From NCBI RefSeq assembly GCF_028290435.1, contig NZ_JAQGJV010000009.1:1-64000 (forward strand): a stretch of 64,000 nt of DNA, written 5' to 3'. Shown piece after piece: positions 29,141 through 39,296 of the stretch (the first letter of the stretch is position 1; each line of letters opens with the position of its first letter). This DNA is from Devosia sp. (GTDB taxonomy: Bacteria; Pseudomonadota; Alphaproteobacteria; Rhizobiales; Devosiaceae). Made by a program: the position numbers and the translations under genes. A model generated the notes under the pieces. The model made no database searches. It was not told the origin of the DNA and was given only the letters and a program-made list of their open reading frames with translations.

Positions 29141-30811
29141 TTAGTGCACTTCGCTTAACAGCTTACTGGCCGCGGCCCGCGCCTCAGCCGTGACCTCCGC
29201 CCCCGATAGCATGCGTGCCACTTCTTCGCGCCGCGCCGGCTTGTCGAGCGGCTTGACGTGAGTGCGCATGAAAGCGCCCTCGTCCACCATCTGCTTTTCA
29301 ATAAGCAGATGCCGTTGCGCCCGCGCGGCCACTTGCGGCGCGTGGGTCACCGCCAGCACCTGCACCTTGCCGGCCAGTCTCGCCAAGCGCCGCCCGATGG
29401 CATCGGCCACGGCGCCACCGACGCCAGTGTCGATTTCGTCGAAGATCAGCACCGGCGCCGAACCACGATCGGCCAGCACCACCTTCAGTGCCAACAGGAA
29501 CCGGCTCAGTTCGCCACCCGACGCGACCTTGAGCAGTGGTCCAGCCATGGTCCCTGGATTGGTCTGGACGTGGAAGGCGATCTGGTCGAACCCGCTGGCC
29601 GCGATCCGGCTGTCATCGATCTGGTGGTCCACAATGAATTTGGCCGCACCCAGCTTCAAATCCGGCAGTTCCGCGCCCACGGCTTCGCCCAAAGCCGCCG
29701 CCGCCTTGGCGCGCCCGGCACTCAACGTGCCCGCGAGCGCCGAATAGTCAGCCAGCGCCTTAGCCGCCGCATGCTTGAGAGCCGCCAGCCTCGTCTCCCC
29801 GCTTTGCAGCGTTTCCAGGTCACCAGCATACTTCTTCAAAATTGCCGGTAGTTCGTCGCACACCGTCTGGTGCTTGCGCGCAGCCGCCCGCAATGCGAAC
29901 AGCCGCTCCTCGACATTCTCAAGCTCGGACGGATCATAAGCCATCTCGCGCTTGAGCGCTTCCAGCGTATCCGAAGTGTGATCCAGCGCGATCAATGACG
30001 CGTCCAGCGCATCGACGATCGGCTGGAACAGCGTTGCCCCACTATCGATCTTGCGCAGCAACCGCCGCATCAGGCTCGACAAAGCCGGGGCGGGCGCCGA
30101 CGGTCCGTTAAGGATATCGTCGGTTTCCTTGACGTCGGAGACGGAGCGCTCGATCTGCTGCAGGTGCTGGCGCCGCTCGGCCAGTTCCTCCTCCTCGCCG
30201 ACTGTCGCACCGAGCTTGGACAGTTCCTCCACCGCGTGGCGTGCATAGTCCTCTTGCGCCAACGCCTCGGCCACCAGGGCCTTCTGCGCAGTCACCGCGT
30301 CCTGCGCATCGGTCAACGCCGCCCAGGCTTCGCGCACCGCGGAGGCCTGCCCTTCGAGCACGCCAAACGTATCCAGCGAGGAGCGATGCGTGGCGGCGTC
30401 CACCAGCGCCCGGTCGTCATGCTGGCCGTGAATTTCCACTATCTGGCTGCCAACCCGCTGCAGCAGCGCCGCCGATACCGGCTGGTCGTTGATGAACGCC
30501 CGCGTCCGCCCATCGGGATATTGCACGCGCCGCAGGATCACATCCTCGTCGTCGGGAATGGCGTTATCGCGCAATGCCGCGCGGGCCGGATGATCCTTGG
30601 CCAGTTGCAGCACTGCCACAACCTGCCCGCTATCGCAGCCGGCCCGCACCAGAGAGGCGTCGCCGCGTCCGCCCAGCGCCAGCGTCAGCGCATCAAGCAG
30701 GATCGACTTGCCCGCGCCGGTCTCGCCGGTCAGCACGGTCATGCCGCCGTCCAGCGCCAAGTCGAGCTGATCGATCAGGACAATATTGCGAACCGAAAGC
30801 GTATTGAGCAT
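29141..30811 (-). CDS. recN: DNA repair protein RecN
   Basis: MLNTLSVRNIVLIDQLDLALDGGMTVLTGETGAGKSILLDAL; VLIFDEIDTGVGG; VLAVTHAPQVAARA. Confidence 0.96.
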   Translation of the reverse strand: MLNTLSVRNIVLIDQLDLALDGGMTVLTGETGAGKSILLDALTLALGGRGDASLVRAGCDSGQVVAVLQLAKDHPARAALRDNAIPDDEDVILRRVQYPDGRTRAFINDQPVSAALLQRVGSQIVEIHGQHDDRALVDAATHRSSLDTFGVLEGQASAVREAWAALTDAQDAVTAQKALVAEALAQEDYARHAVEELSKLGATVGEEEELAERRQHLQQIERSVSDVKETDDILNGPSAPAPALSSLMRRLLRKIDSGATLFQPIVDALDASLIALDHTSDTLEALKREMAYDPSELENVEERLFALRAAARKHQTVCDELPAILKKYAGDLETLQSGETRLAALKHAAAKALADYSALAGTLSAGRAKAAAALGEAVGAELPDLKLGAAKFIVDHQIDDSRIAASGFDQIAFHVQTNPGTMAGPLLKVASGGELSRFLLALKVVLADRGSAPVLIFDEIDTGVGGAVADAIGRRLARLAGKVQVLAVTHAPQVAARAQRHLLIEKQMVDEGAFMRTHVKPLDKPARREEVARMLSGAEVTAEARAAASKLLSEVH

Positions 30812-30962
30812 GGCGTGACTGTTCCCGAACTCTCACCTGGCGCCTTGGTCCAAAGCGCCCTGCCCACCCCGCATTGCCTAGCCGGACTCAGCCGGCAACA
30901 AACGAACGGGGCGCGCCAGCAAGCTAGCGCACCCCGGAACAAACAAGCAACAGAATTCTAGA

Positions 30963-31826
30963 TTACTTCTTGAAGCCAGCCATCCAGCTACCGTCATTCA
31001 TCGCCGGCGCTAGCCCCTGCTTGCCCAACAGGTCGAATGCTTCCTTATACCAGTCGCTCGACGGATAGTTGTGGCCCAGCACTGCCGCGGCGGTCTTGGC
31101 CTCGTTGGTCAGACCCAGTAGCAAGTAGCCCTCGGTCAGGCGATACAGCGCTTCCTCGATATGGGTCGAAGTCTGCCACTGCTCCACCACGACGCGGAAA
31201 CGATTGATGGCGGCGGTATACTGGCCATTGCCAAGATAATACCGGCCCACCGACATTTCCTTGCCAGCCAACTGATCATAGGCAACCAGCAGCTTTTCCT
31301 TGGCGTCGTCGGCATATTCCGACTTCGGATAGTTCGAAATCAGCAGGTTATAGGTGTCGATCGAATCGCGCGACAATTGCTGGTCGCGTGTGATGTCCTT
31401 GATCTGGCCAAAGTACGAGGTGGCCTTGAGATAGAGCACATAGGGCACGTCCTTGCCGGACGGATAAACCGCCAGGTACCGGTCGGCCGCCAGAATCGCT
31501 TCTGGATATCCGCCGATGCGATAGTTCGCATAGACTTCCATCAGCTTGGCTTTTTCGGTGATCGGATCGCGCGGATGCTGGCGTTCCAGCGTCTTGAGCG
31601 TATCGATCGCCGTCATGTAGCGCTGCTTGTCCATATTATCGAGCGCGCTCTGATACAGAGCCGCGGCCGGAATAATCGGCTCTTCCTTGATCTTGGGCGG
31701 ACCGAAAAGGTTGAACCCCGAGCAGCCTGCCAGCGCCAGGACCAGCAGGCCCATCGTCAGAAACCGGGCGGCCCGGCTGGTGTAACCACCAATTGCATCA
31801 ACTGTCACGAACTGCCCCGTCCTCAT
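30963..31826 (-). CDS. bamD: Outer membrane assembly lipoprotein BamD
   Basis: Lipobox LALAGC; TPR-like ALYQSALDNMDKQRYMTAIDTLKTLERQHP. Confidence 0.92.
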   Translation of the reverse strand: MRTGQFVTVDAIGGYTSRAARFLTMGLLVLALAGCSGFNLFGPPKIKEEPIIPAAALYQSALDNMDKQRYMTAIDTLKTLERQHPRDPITEKAKLMEVYANYRIGGYPEAILAADRYLAVYPSGKDVPYVLYLKATSYFGQIKDITRDQQLSRDSIDTYNLLISNYPKSEYADDAKEKLLVAYDQLAGKEMSVGRYYLGNGQYTAAINRFRVVVEQWQTSTHIEEALYRLTEGYLLLGLTNEAKTAAAVLGHNYPSSDWYKEAFDLLGKQGLAPAMNDGSWMAGFKK

Positions 31827-31895
31827 AAGAACCGCATATGGGCTGCGGCCTAAAGTTCAATTGGATCAAAACTGTGGCCGCGCCATGACGCTCGA

Positions 31896-32852
31896 TCAGC
31901 CAACCGAGCGCAGATAGTGACGGATCTCCAAGCCTTCTGGCTGGTCATCGAAACTATCGAACTCCAGCGGCAGATCCTCGGCATTCACTATTTCATAGTT
32001 GGCATCGCTGGAAAAGAGACCACTCAGGACATGGGCATTCAGGGCATGGCCGCCCTTGTACGAGCGGAACCGGCCCCAGATCGGCAGCCCGCCGAGCGAC
32101 AGATCGCCGATCGCATCGAGCAGTTTGTGGCGCACGAATTCATCCTCGTAGCGCAATCCGCCCGGATTGAGGATGCGGTCCTCATGCACGGTGATCGAAT
32201 TGTCGAGGCTGGAACCCAGCGCATAGCCGGCCTGGCGCAGCGCCTTGGCGTCGCGAACGAAGCCGAAAGTGCGGGCGCTCGAAACATCGTCGTAATAGCG
32301 GCGCGGCGTCCAGTCGAAGATCATGCGCTGGCGGCCGATGACTTTGGAGTCGAAATCGATCTCGAGGTCCAGCGCGCGCCCATTATAGGGTTCAAGCGCC
32401 GCAAAGGCATCATTGTTGCGCACGGTGACGGCGCGCATGATCTTGAGGAACTTGCGCTGTGCCGGCTGGATTTCCAGACCCACCTGCAGGATGGCTTCGG
32501 CAAACGGGCGCGAGCTGCCATCCAGAATTGGGCATTCGCCGCCATCGACGGTGATCAGGGCATTGTCGACGCCCATACCGGAAAGCGCCGAGGTGACATG
32601 TTCGATAGTGGCGACCGATACGCTATCGCCAAGGTCCAGCGTGGTGCACAGCGTGGTGCGGGTAATCCGGGAAAAATGGACCGCGACCGGCGCGGTTCTG
32701 CGGCCTTCGCCCAGATCACGGCTGATGAGGTAGCCACTGTCAGTGGGAGCGGGGCTCAGCGTCAGGGTCACCGGCTGGCCGCTGTGAACGCCGTATCCGG
32801 CAAAGCTAATCGCGGCAGCAAGGGTACGCTGGCGCGTGGTCATATTCTGCAT
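31896..32852 (-). CDS. lpxC: UDP-3-O-acyl-N-acetylglucosamine deacetylase
   Basis: QRTLAAAISFAGYGVHSGQPVTLTL, TIEHVTSALSGMGVDNALI, HKLLDAIGDLSL. Confidence 0.96.
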   Translation of the reverse strand: MQNMTTRQRTLAAAISFAGYGVHSGQPVTLTLSPAPTDSGYLISRDLGEGRRTAPVAVHFSRITRTTLCTTLDLGDSVSVATIEHVTSALSGMGVDNALITVDGGECPILDGSSRPFAEAILQVGLEIQPAQRKFLKIMRAVTVRNNDAFAALEPYNGRALDLEIDFDSKVIGRQRMIFDWTPRRYYDDVSSARTFGFVRDAKALRQAGYALGSSLDNSITVHEDRILNPGGLRYEDEFVRHKLLDAIGDLSLGGLPIWGRFRSYKGGHALNAHVLSGLFSSDANYEIVNAEDLPLEFDSFDDQPEGLEIRHYLRSVG

Positions 32853-32903
32853 ACTCGAAAGAACTCCGGACCCGGCCGTGGTTTTGCGACGAAAGTGTTA
32901 TCC

Positions 32904-32934
32904 AAAAAAAACTCGGTGCGGAAGCCGCACCGAG
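32904..32934 (-). terminator. Rho-independent terminator of ftsZ
   Basis: Perfect 9-bp stem CTCGGTGCG-GAAGC-CGCACCGAG followed on the minus strand by AGTTTTTTT. Confidence 0.9.
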
Positions 32935-32963
32935 CAATGTTTCAGCGTTTGGATTACCGAACC

Positions 32964-34622
32964 TTAACCGTGCTTGCGCAGGAAAGCTGGGATTTCGAGG
33001 TGGTCTTTTTGCGGTGCCGGCGCGGGCTGGCGACCCTGCGCATCGAGCCCACCAATGGCCCCATCGACAGGTGGACGAACCTGCGAACCCCTTGCGCTGC
33101 TTGCTTCAATTGCGCTGCGAGCCGCGTGGTCGTCGGCGCTCGAATAGCTGGTTTCGTCCTTCGCGGCAGCCTGCTGGCCCAGATTTAGGCCGACATTGGA
33201 CGCCAGCCGCTTGAACAAAGCACGGGCATTGCGCGGCTCGACTTCCTGACGTTCCTGCGCTTCCTGTGACCGGCGCGCAACAATCGGCAGCTCCTCGGTG
33301 CGCGGCATGCGGCGCTGACCTTCGGGACGGGCGGCGTTGGAAGGCACATAAACGCTCGGAACGGGCTGGTCTTCGACCTGAGCGATCTCTTCGTGCTCGT
33401 AATTCGAATCAACAGCCGGGATATAGGGCTCGACGAACACGCCGTCGTCCTCATGCCCATAGCTCGATGTATGCGTCGGCTGCTCGAGCGCGAAGGCCTC
33501 GGCAACTGCGGCTTCCACCTGATGCTCGATTTCCAGCGGTGTCGTCATTGCGGCGCGTTCCATGGCGACGCGGGTCGGCTCCACCGGAACGTGGCGCTTG
33601 ACCGAGAGCGGGGTGCGCGAAGCATGCGGCTTGGCCGGCTCAAGCGCCTGCACCATGGCGGCGTCGGTACCCGTGGCCACCACGGACACGCGGATCGTGC
33701 CGGTCAGGCTTGGATCGTAAGTGGCGCCCAGGATGATATTGGCGTCGGCGTCGACTTCCTCGCGGATGCGGCTGGCCGCTTCATCGACTTCATAAAGGGT
33801 CAGGTCGGGACCGCCGGTGATGGAGATCAACAGGCCGCGTGCGCCCTGCATCGACACGTCATCGAGCAGCGGATTGGCAATGGCAGCCTCGGCGGCGTGG
33901 CGGGCACGGTCTTCGCCCGAAGCCTCGCCGGTACCCATCATCGCCTTGCCCATGCCACGCATCACGGCGCGCACGTCGGCGAAATCGAGATTGATCAGGC
34001 CTTCCTTGACCATCAGGTCGGTGATGCAGGCGACACCCGAGAACAGCACCTGGTCGGCCATCGCGAACGCGTCGGCGAAGGTGGTCTTCTCGTTGGCAAC
34101 GCGGAACAGATTCTGGTTCGGAATGACGATCAGCGTGTCGACATGGCGATGCAGCTCGTCAATGCCATCCTCAGCCAGACGGGCGCGACGATTGCCTTCG
34201 AAATTGAACGGCTTGGTGACCACGCCAACCGTCAGGATGCCCTGCTCGCGCGCTGCGCGAGCCACGACAGGCGCTGCGCCGGTACCGGTGCCGCCGCCCA
34301 TGCCCGCGGTGATGAACACCATGTGCGAGCCGGAAAGGTGATCGTTGATTTCGTCCCAGCTCTCTTCGGCAGCTGCGCGGCCCACTTCAGGATGCGAGCC
34401 GGCGCCCAAGCCTTCGGTAACTCCGACGCCGAGCTGGATGATGCGCGGCGCCTTGCTGAGGGCCAGCGCTTGCGCGTCGGTATTGGCGACGACGAAGTCG
34501 ACGCCTTCGAGGCCCGACTCGATCATGTTGTTGACGGCGTTGCCGCCAGCACCACCGCACCCGAATACGGTAATGCGGGGCTTCAGTTCCTGGATATCCG
34601 GAATCGTGAGGTTGATGGTCAT
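32964..34622 (-). CDS. ftsZ: Cell division protein FtsZ (long C-terminal linker)
   Basis: [23 protein letters not shown] tubulin signature; C-terminal peptide [13 protein letters not shown]. Confidence 0.97.
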   Translation of the reverse strand: MTINLTIPDIQELKPRITVFGCGGAGGNAVNNMIESGLEGVDFVVANTDAQALALSKAPRIIQLGVGVTEGLGAGSHPEVGRAAAEESWDEINDHLSGSHMVFITAGMGGGTGTGAAPVVARAAREQGILTVGVVTKPFNFEGNRRARLAEDGIDELHRHVDTLIVIPNQNLFRVANEKTTFADAFAMADQVLFSGVACITDLMVKEGLINLDFADVRAVMRGMGKAMMGTGEASGEDRARHAAEAAIANPLLDDVSMQGARGLLISITGGPDLTLYEVDEAASRIREEVDADANIILGATYDPSLTGTIRVSVVATGTDAAMVQALEPAKPHASRTPLSVKRHVPVEPTRVAMERAAMTTPLEIEHQVEAAVAEAFALEQPTHTSSYGHEDDGVFVEPYIPAVDSNYEHEEIAQVEDQPVPSVYVPSNAARPEGQRRMPRTEELPIVARRSQEAQERQEVEPRNARALFKRLASNVGLNLGQQAAAKDETSYSSADDHAARSAIEASSARGSQVRPPVDGAIGGLDAQGRQPAPAPQKDHLEIPAFLRKHG

Positions 34623-34813
34623 GGTGGGCCTCATAGTGGCGTGGTTGGTAAAGATTTACCCCGCTATTCGTTAACTCCAGCCTAACAATTGTCCCTCAGG
34701 CGTTAACGTGACCGCAATTTGCGACACACGGGACCATTTCGCTTACCCCGCGTTAACCATGACACACCCCAAACGGCCGAAAATAAGGATTGACGGCCGT
34801 TGTCGCCCAGTAG

Positions 34814-34845
34814 ATAACCATATGGTCATATAACCAATTGGTTCT
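34814..34845. promoter_or_regulatory. Tandem palindromic operator upstream of VOC gene
   Basis: ATAACCATATGGTCAT-ATAACCAATTGGTTCT: two perfect palindromes (ACCATATGGT, AACCAATTGGTT), centres 16 bp apart. Confidence 0.6.
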
Positions 34846-34879
34846 AAACGAAGTACAACGCCCATTCGAGGAGACGACT

Positions 34880-35341
34880 ATGACCTCAATCAAGCCCTGT
34901 CTGTGGTTCGACAACCGCATCGATGAAGCTGTGGAATTTTACACCAAGACGTTTAAGAACGCCAAAGTCACCAACATCACTCGCGCTGCCCCTGGCCAGC
35001 CGGCTTTTACCGCCGAGTTTGAGCTTGAGGACCAGAAGTTCATGGCGCTCGGCGGCAATCCGCGGTTCCAGTTCACCGAGTCCGTATCGTTCTTCGTCAC
35101 CTGCGCCGATCAGGCCGAAGTGGATCACTTCTGGAACACCATGACCGCCGACGGCGGTGAGGAAAGCCAATGCGGCTGGCTCAAGGACAGGTTCGGCCTG
35201 TCCTGGCAGATCGTGCCCAAGCAGATCTTCGAAACCGTCATGGGCCCCGACCGAGCCGGCGCCCAGCGCGCCATGCAGGCCATGATGGGAATGCGCAAAC
35301 TCGTCGTCGCCGATCTGCAGAAGGCCTATGCGGGCGGGTAG
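34880..35341 (+). CDS. VOC family (PhnB-like glyoxalase fold) protein
   Basis: KPCLWFDNRIDEAVEFYTKTFKNAKV...GEESQCGWLKDRFGLSWQIVP. Confidence 0.93.
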   Translation: MTSIKPCLWFDNRIDEAVEFYTKTFKNAKVTNITRAAPGQPAFTAEFELEDQKFMALGGNPRFQFTESVSFFVTCADQAEVDHFWNTMTADGGEESQCGWLKDRFGLSWQIVPKQIFETVMGPDRAGAQRAMQAMMGMRKLVVADLQKAYAGG

Positions 35342-35379
35342 AACCGGAATATCGGTCTGGTCGTCACCCTCGGGCCCGA

Positions 35380-35760
35380 AGGTGACGACCACCATATATA
35401 CGCGCTCTACGCCCCCCCACGCCTTGAACAGCTTGGCCATATCAGGTGCCTGGTTCGGCTTGGCGGCCCGAGCTGCATTCAGGGCTTCCACCCACCACGC
35501 CAGATTATCCAGCATCAGCTCGGCGGCAGTATAGAGATAGGGATAGTAAGCAAAGCTCTTGCCCTGCATGAACCCGATGAACTCGTGGGCATTGATCTGC
35601 ACGGTCTGGCGCAGCGACACCATCTGCGACTCCGCCGCAACCTGTCGCAAGTGTTCGATAGCCCGCGATCCGCCAGAATTGCCGTAGCCCCCACGGGCTC
35701 GCGGACAAATTCGGTATAGACGCTGTCACATAGGTCAAAATCCAGCACTGCCAAGCTGTT
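35380..35760 (-). pseudogene. Frameshifted remnant of NAD(P)H-dependent FMN reductase-like gene
   Basis: YTEFVREPVG in one frame, continuing as GYGNSGGSRAIEHLRQVAAESQMVSLRQTVQI... in another after ~35695; reading frame then runs on without a stop into the antisense of the VOC gene. Confidence 0.55.
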
Positions 35761-35813
35761 GCCAATCGGCCCGGACTATGGCCTGCTACCGCGTGCCATC
35801 GAGGAGGATCGGC

Positions 35814-36617
35814 ATGAACCAGCAAGACCTGATCGACGCTGTCACAGCAGCCTTGGCCAATGAGCCCGCGATCCACGCTCTGTTTCTCGCCGGCAGCTAT
35901 GGCCGGGACACCGCCGACGAATACAGCGATGTCGACTTTCTTGCCGTGGTGGAGCCGGACGAGCAGCCCGCTTTTGCCCTTCGTTGGCGCGAGGTGCTGA
36001 ACGCGATCACCCCCATCGTGTTCTGGAACGAGTTGAACCGTGGCGGCCTCATCATCATGGCGGTGTCGGCAGAGTGGCTACGATGTGACCTCAACGTTGC
36101 CCCGCCCGGCAAGTTGGGACACCGCGCGAAGAATACCCTGAAGCCGCTGATCGACCGCGACGGCATCTACGCCTCATTGCCCGATAGCCTCCCGCCCAAG
36201 GCGCCCGACCCACGCGTGGTCCATTATTTGATCCACGAGTTCATCCGCATGCTAGGCCTGCTCCCCGTGGCCCTTGGCCGACGGGAATATGTCACCATGG
36301 TGTTGGGCATCGGCATGATGCGCGGGCATCTGGAAACCCTGTTGATGCAGGACGTGACCAATCCCGATCCCGGCGGCATCCTGCATCAGTCGAAGCTCCT
36401 GCCGTCCGACCAGATGCAGTTGCTCGCCTCCCTGCCCTATCCGGGACCGCAGCGCGAAGCGCTGATCGAAGCCAATTTCGAGATTGCCCGACAGTTCATG
36501 CCGCGGGCGCGGGCAATGGCCAAGCGACTGGATATCGCTTGGCCCGAAGAGTTTGAGGCCGCTACGCGCCGACGATTGAGCCTGACGCTGGGCGAGGCCG
36601 CCGGCCGCGCCTGGTAG
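35814..36617 (+). CDS. Nucleotidyltransferase domain protein
   Basis: LFLAGSYGRDTADEYSDVDFLAVV nucleotidyltransferase motif; RBS GAGGAGG; ATG 35814. Confidence 0.88.
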   Translation: MNQQDLIDAVTAALANEPAIHALFLAGSYGRDTADEYSDVDFLAVVEPDEQPAFALRWREVLNAITPIVFWNELNRGGLIIMAVSAEWLRCDLNVAPPGKLGHRAKNTLKPLIDRDGIYASLPDSLPPKAPDPRVVHYLIHEFIRMLGLLPVALGRREYVTMVLGIGMMRGHLETLLMQDVTNPDPGGILHQSKLLPSDQMQLLASLPYPGPQREALIEANFEIARQFMPRARAMAKRLDIAWPEEFEAATRRRLSLTLGEAAGRAW

Positions 36618-36621
36618 GCTA

Positions 36622-36761
36622 GGTCGTGCGGACAGTTGAGTGAGGACGTGGCGAAAATGGTGGTTTTCGAGAACCGGAGCGCAGCGTACGTTTGTACGTG
36701 AGCACCGGAAGCGCAGAAAATTGCCGTTTGCAGCCCGTCATCACCAACTGGCCGTCCGACC
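36622..36761. repeat. Structured intergenic element, copy 2 (conserved core 36669-36716)
   Basis: Same 140-nt architecture as copy 1, arms with unrelated sequence but preserved pairing; fills the gap between convergent genes. Confidence 0.85.
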
Positions 36762-37762
36762 TACAGCCAGCCGCGGCGCTTGAAATAGAGATACGGCAGG
36801 ATGGCCGACAGGACCATCAGCCCCAGGGCGAACGGATAGCCGAAGGTCCACTGCAGTTCGGGCATGATGGCGTAGTTCATGCCATAGATCGAGGCCACCA
36901 GCGTCGGCGGCAAGAACACCACGGCCGCCACCGAGAAGATCTTGATGATCTGGTTCTGCTCCAAATTGATCAGGCCAAGCGTGGCATCGAGCAGGAAATT
37001 GATCTTGCTCGACAGTGTCCGCGCATGTTCGCCCAGCGAGAGCGCATCACGCTGGATCAGCTTGATCAACTGCCGCGTTTCGCGTCCTGCCTTGGTGGTG
37101 GGAGCGTCGGGCGCCGAGTGAAACGCCGCCAGCCGCGAAATGCTGACCAGGCTCTCCTGCACCATCGTCAACAGTTCCGCCTTGGCGCCGATCTGTTCGA
37201 TGATCGAGCGCAAATCTTGCTGCAATTGCTTGGCGCTGGACTTCTTCTTACGGAACACGTCGCGCGAAATATGGTCGATCTCGTAGCCGACCCGCTCCAG
37301 CGCATCGGCCGTCCGATCGATCATGGCTTCCAGCAGCCCCAGGAAGACTTGCTCGCCCGAGCCGCAGATGATGCCCTTGGCCTTTTGCGCCCGCATCAAA
37401 AACGCCAGGAACGGCTTGGGTTCGGCATAGCGCACCGTCACCAGGGTCATGCCCTTGAGGATAAAGGTGACCGGGGTCTTGGAAGGCTCCTCGGTGTCCA
37501 GCTTGAACAGTGCCGTCATGGTCATGAACTCGGCGCCGTCTTCATTATAAAGCCGGGCCGATAGCTCGATCTCCTCCATTTCGGCCTGCGTCGGGATGAC
37601 GATCCCCAGCAGCGACTCGACGAGATTGTCTTCCTCGGACGTCGGATCGAGCAGGTCGAGCCAGACCAATCCGTCGGTCGAGCTTCCCTCGGATACCGGA
37701 ACTTGGATGAGTTTATTGGTTTGATGTTGATATGCGCGCAGCATGGCGAGGCTCCTGGGCAA
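36761..37762 (-). CDS. corA: CorA-family magnesium/metal transporter
   Basis: YGMNYAIMPELQWTFGYPFALGLM (GMN motif) and C-terminal two TMs. Confidence 0.95.
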   Translation of the reverse strand: MPRSLAMLRAYQHQTNKLIQVPVSEGSSTDGLVWLDLLDPTSEEDNLVESLLGIVIPTQAEMEEIELSARLYNEDGAEFMTMTALFKLDTEEPSKTPVTFILKGMTLVTVRYAEPKPFLAFLMRAQKAKGIICGSGEQVFLGLLEAMIDRTADALERVGYEIDHISRDVFRKKKSSAKQLQQDLRSIIEQIGAKAELLTMVQESLVSISRLAAFHSAPDAPTTKAGRETRQLIKLIQRDALSLGEHARTLSSKINFLLDATLGLINLEQNQIIKIFSVAAVVFLPPTLVASIYGMNYAIMPELQWTFGYPFALGLMVLSAILPYLYFKRRGWL

Positions 37763-37982
37763 GACCGGTTGCGGTCCGCCGAGCCGACATCGCTGTCAGG
37801 CGCGCAGGACCGCGAACGGGATCGAAGAACAACTTCGACTGTCGGGGTTCATGGGGTTTCTCTGGGTTGAAGTGGCTGTACCACTGCCCGCGTCATGCGC
37901 CCGCGCATCGAGCCTGTCAACGCGCTTGAACACGCTGCACGGCAGCCTTGCCAAAATGTAATGAGTGCGGATTTGACCACCC

Positions 37983-39296
37983 TCAGAAGCTCGTGCGCAG
38001 CCAGTGCCCAACGCGCGAAAAATACCCGTCCGTGCCGGTCAATTTGCGCACGCTGCGTGGCTCGGCATATTCGCGCGCACACACCTGCGGATAGATCAGC
38101 ATGCCCGCCACGCTGGCAAAAGCCGCGCCCTTGGCCATTTCCGGCAGGCCGGCAATACCCATCGGCCGTCCGTTGCGCACATTTCGCGCCAGAATCCGCC
38201 GCGCCACCTCGGGCAGGCCGGTCATCTCGCTGGCCCCGCCAGTCAGCACGAACCGTCGCCCGCACACATCCATCATTCCGGTCGCCTGCATCCGGTCACG
38301 AACGGCGGTCAGGATTTCCTCGATCCGCGGCCGCATGATGCGCGTCAGCACCGAACGGGCCACCTGCCCCGGCGCCTCGTCATGCGTCGCGCCGACCGGC
38401 TGGATCGAGATCATGTCGCGCTCATCGGCCTGCCCCGGCAGCACCGAGCCGTAGAACGTCTTCAGCCGCTCGGCATCGGCCACACTGACCGAGAGCTGTC
38501 GCGCGATATCCAGCGTCAGGTGATGCCCGCCAATGGCGATCGCATCGGCGTAGCAGAGGTGCCCATTGTTAAAGACAGACACCGTCGTCGTCGCGCCGCC
38601 AAAATCGATGCAGGCCACGCCGAGCTGGGACTCATCATCCACCAACACTGCCAACCCTGACGCATAGGGCGTCGCGATCAGCGCCTCGATCTGCAGGTGG
38701 CACCGATGTAGCACCAGTTCCAGATTGCGCATCGCCAGCGTCTCGGAACTCACCACCGCCACGTCGACGCCGAGCTGCTCGCCCACCATCCCCTTGGGAT
38801 CGCGAATGCCCTTCTGTCCGTCCAGCGAATAGCCGATCGGCAGCGCGTGGATAATCGAGCGTTCTGGCCGCACACTGCGCTCGTTGACGGCCTTCAGCAC
38901 CCGGTGAATGTCCGACTTCTCGACTTCCTGCCCGTCCAGCGACACCGCCGCCGAGAACATCTCCGAGCCCAGCCGGCCAGCCGTCACATTGACGATCACC
39001 GATTCCAGTGTCAGCCCGGCTGCGCGCTCGGCCATACCGACGACAGAACGGATCGCCTGCTCGGCCTTTTCGATATCGCTGACCACGCCACTTTTCACGC
39101 CCGATGACGGGCCATACCCAAATCCGATCACCTCGGCCTGGTGCGAACGCCCCCGCAGCGCCTTGCCTTCGGCGCGCGGCGTCAGGCGGGCGATGACGCA
39201 ACAGATTTTGGTCGAGCCGATATCGAGCACCGCCACCAGCGTGGTCTTGCCGGGTTGCACGGGCCGCAGCCGCGATGTCATCGAATCGGTCATCAT
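37983..39296 (-). CDS. ftsA: Cell division protein FtsA
   Basis: VAVLDIGSTKICCVIARL, actin-like ATPase motifs; follows ftsQ. Confidence 0.95.
   Translation of the reverse strand: MMTDSMTSRLRPVQPGKTTLVAVLDIGSTKICCVIARLTPRAEGKALRGRSHQAEVIGFGYGPSSGVKSGVVSDIEKAEQAIRSVVGMAERAAGLTLESVIVNVTAGRLGSEMFSAAVSLDGQEVEKSDIHRVLKAVNERSVRPERSIIHALPIGYSLDGQKGIRDPKGMVGEQLGVDVAVVSSETLAMRNLELVLHRCHLQIEALIATPYASGLAVLVDDESQLGVACIDFGGATTTVSVFNNGHLCYADAIAIGGHHLTLDIARQLSVSVADAERLKTFYGSVLPGQADERDMISIQPVGATHDEAPGQVARSVLTRIMRPRIEEILTAVRDRMQATGMMDVCGRRFVLTGGASEMTGLPEVARRILARNVRNGRPMGIAGLPEMAKGAAFASVAGMLIYPQVCAREYAEPRSVRKLTGTDGYFSRVGHWLRTSF

Noticed and set aside
36692-37564. 290-aa plus-strand ORF beginning MYVSTGSAENCRLQ
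   Set aside because: Starts in the structured repeat core and runs antisense through corA; not a real gene
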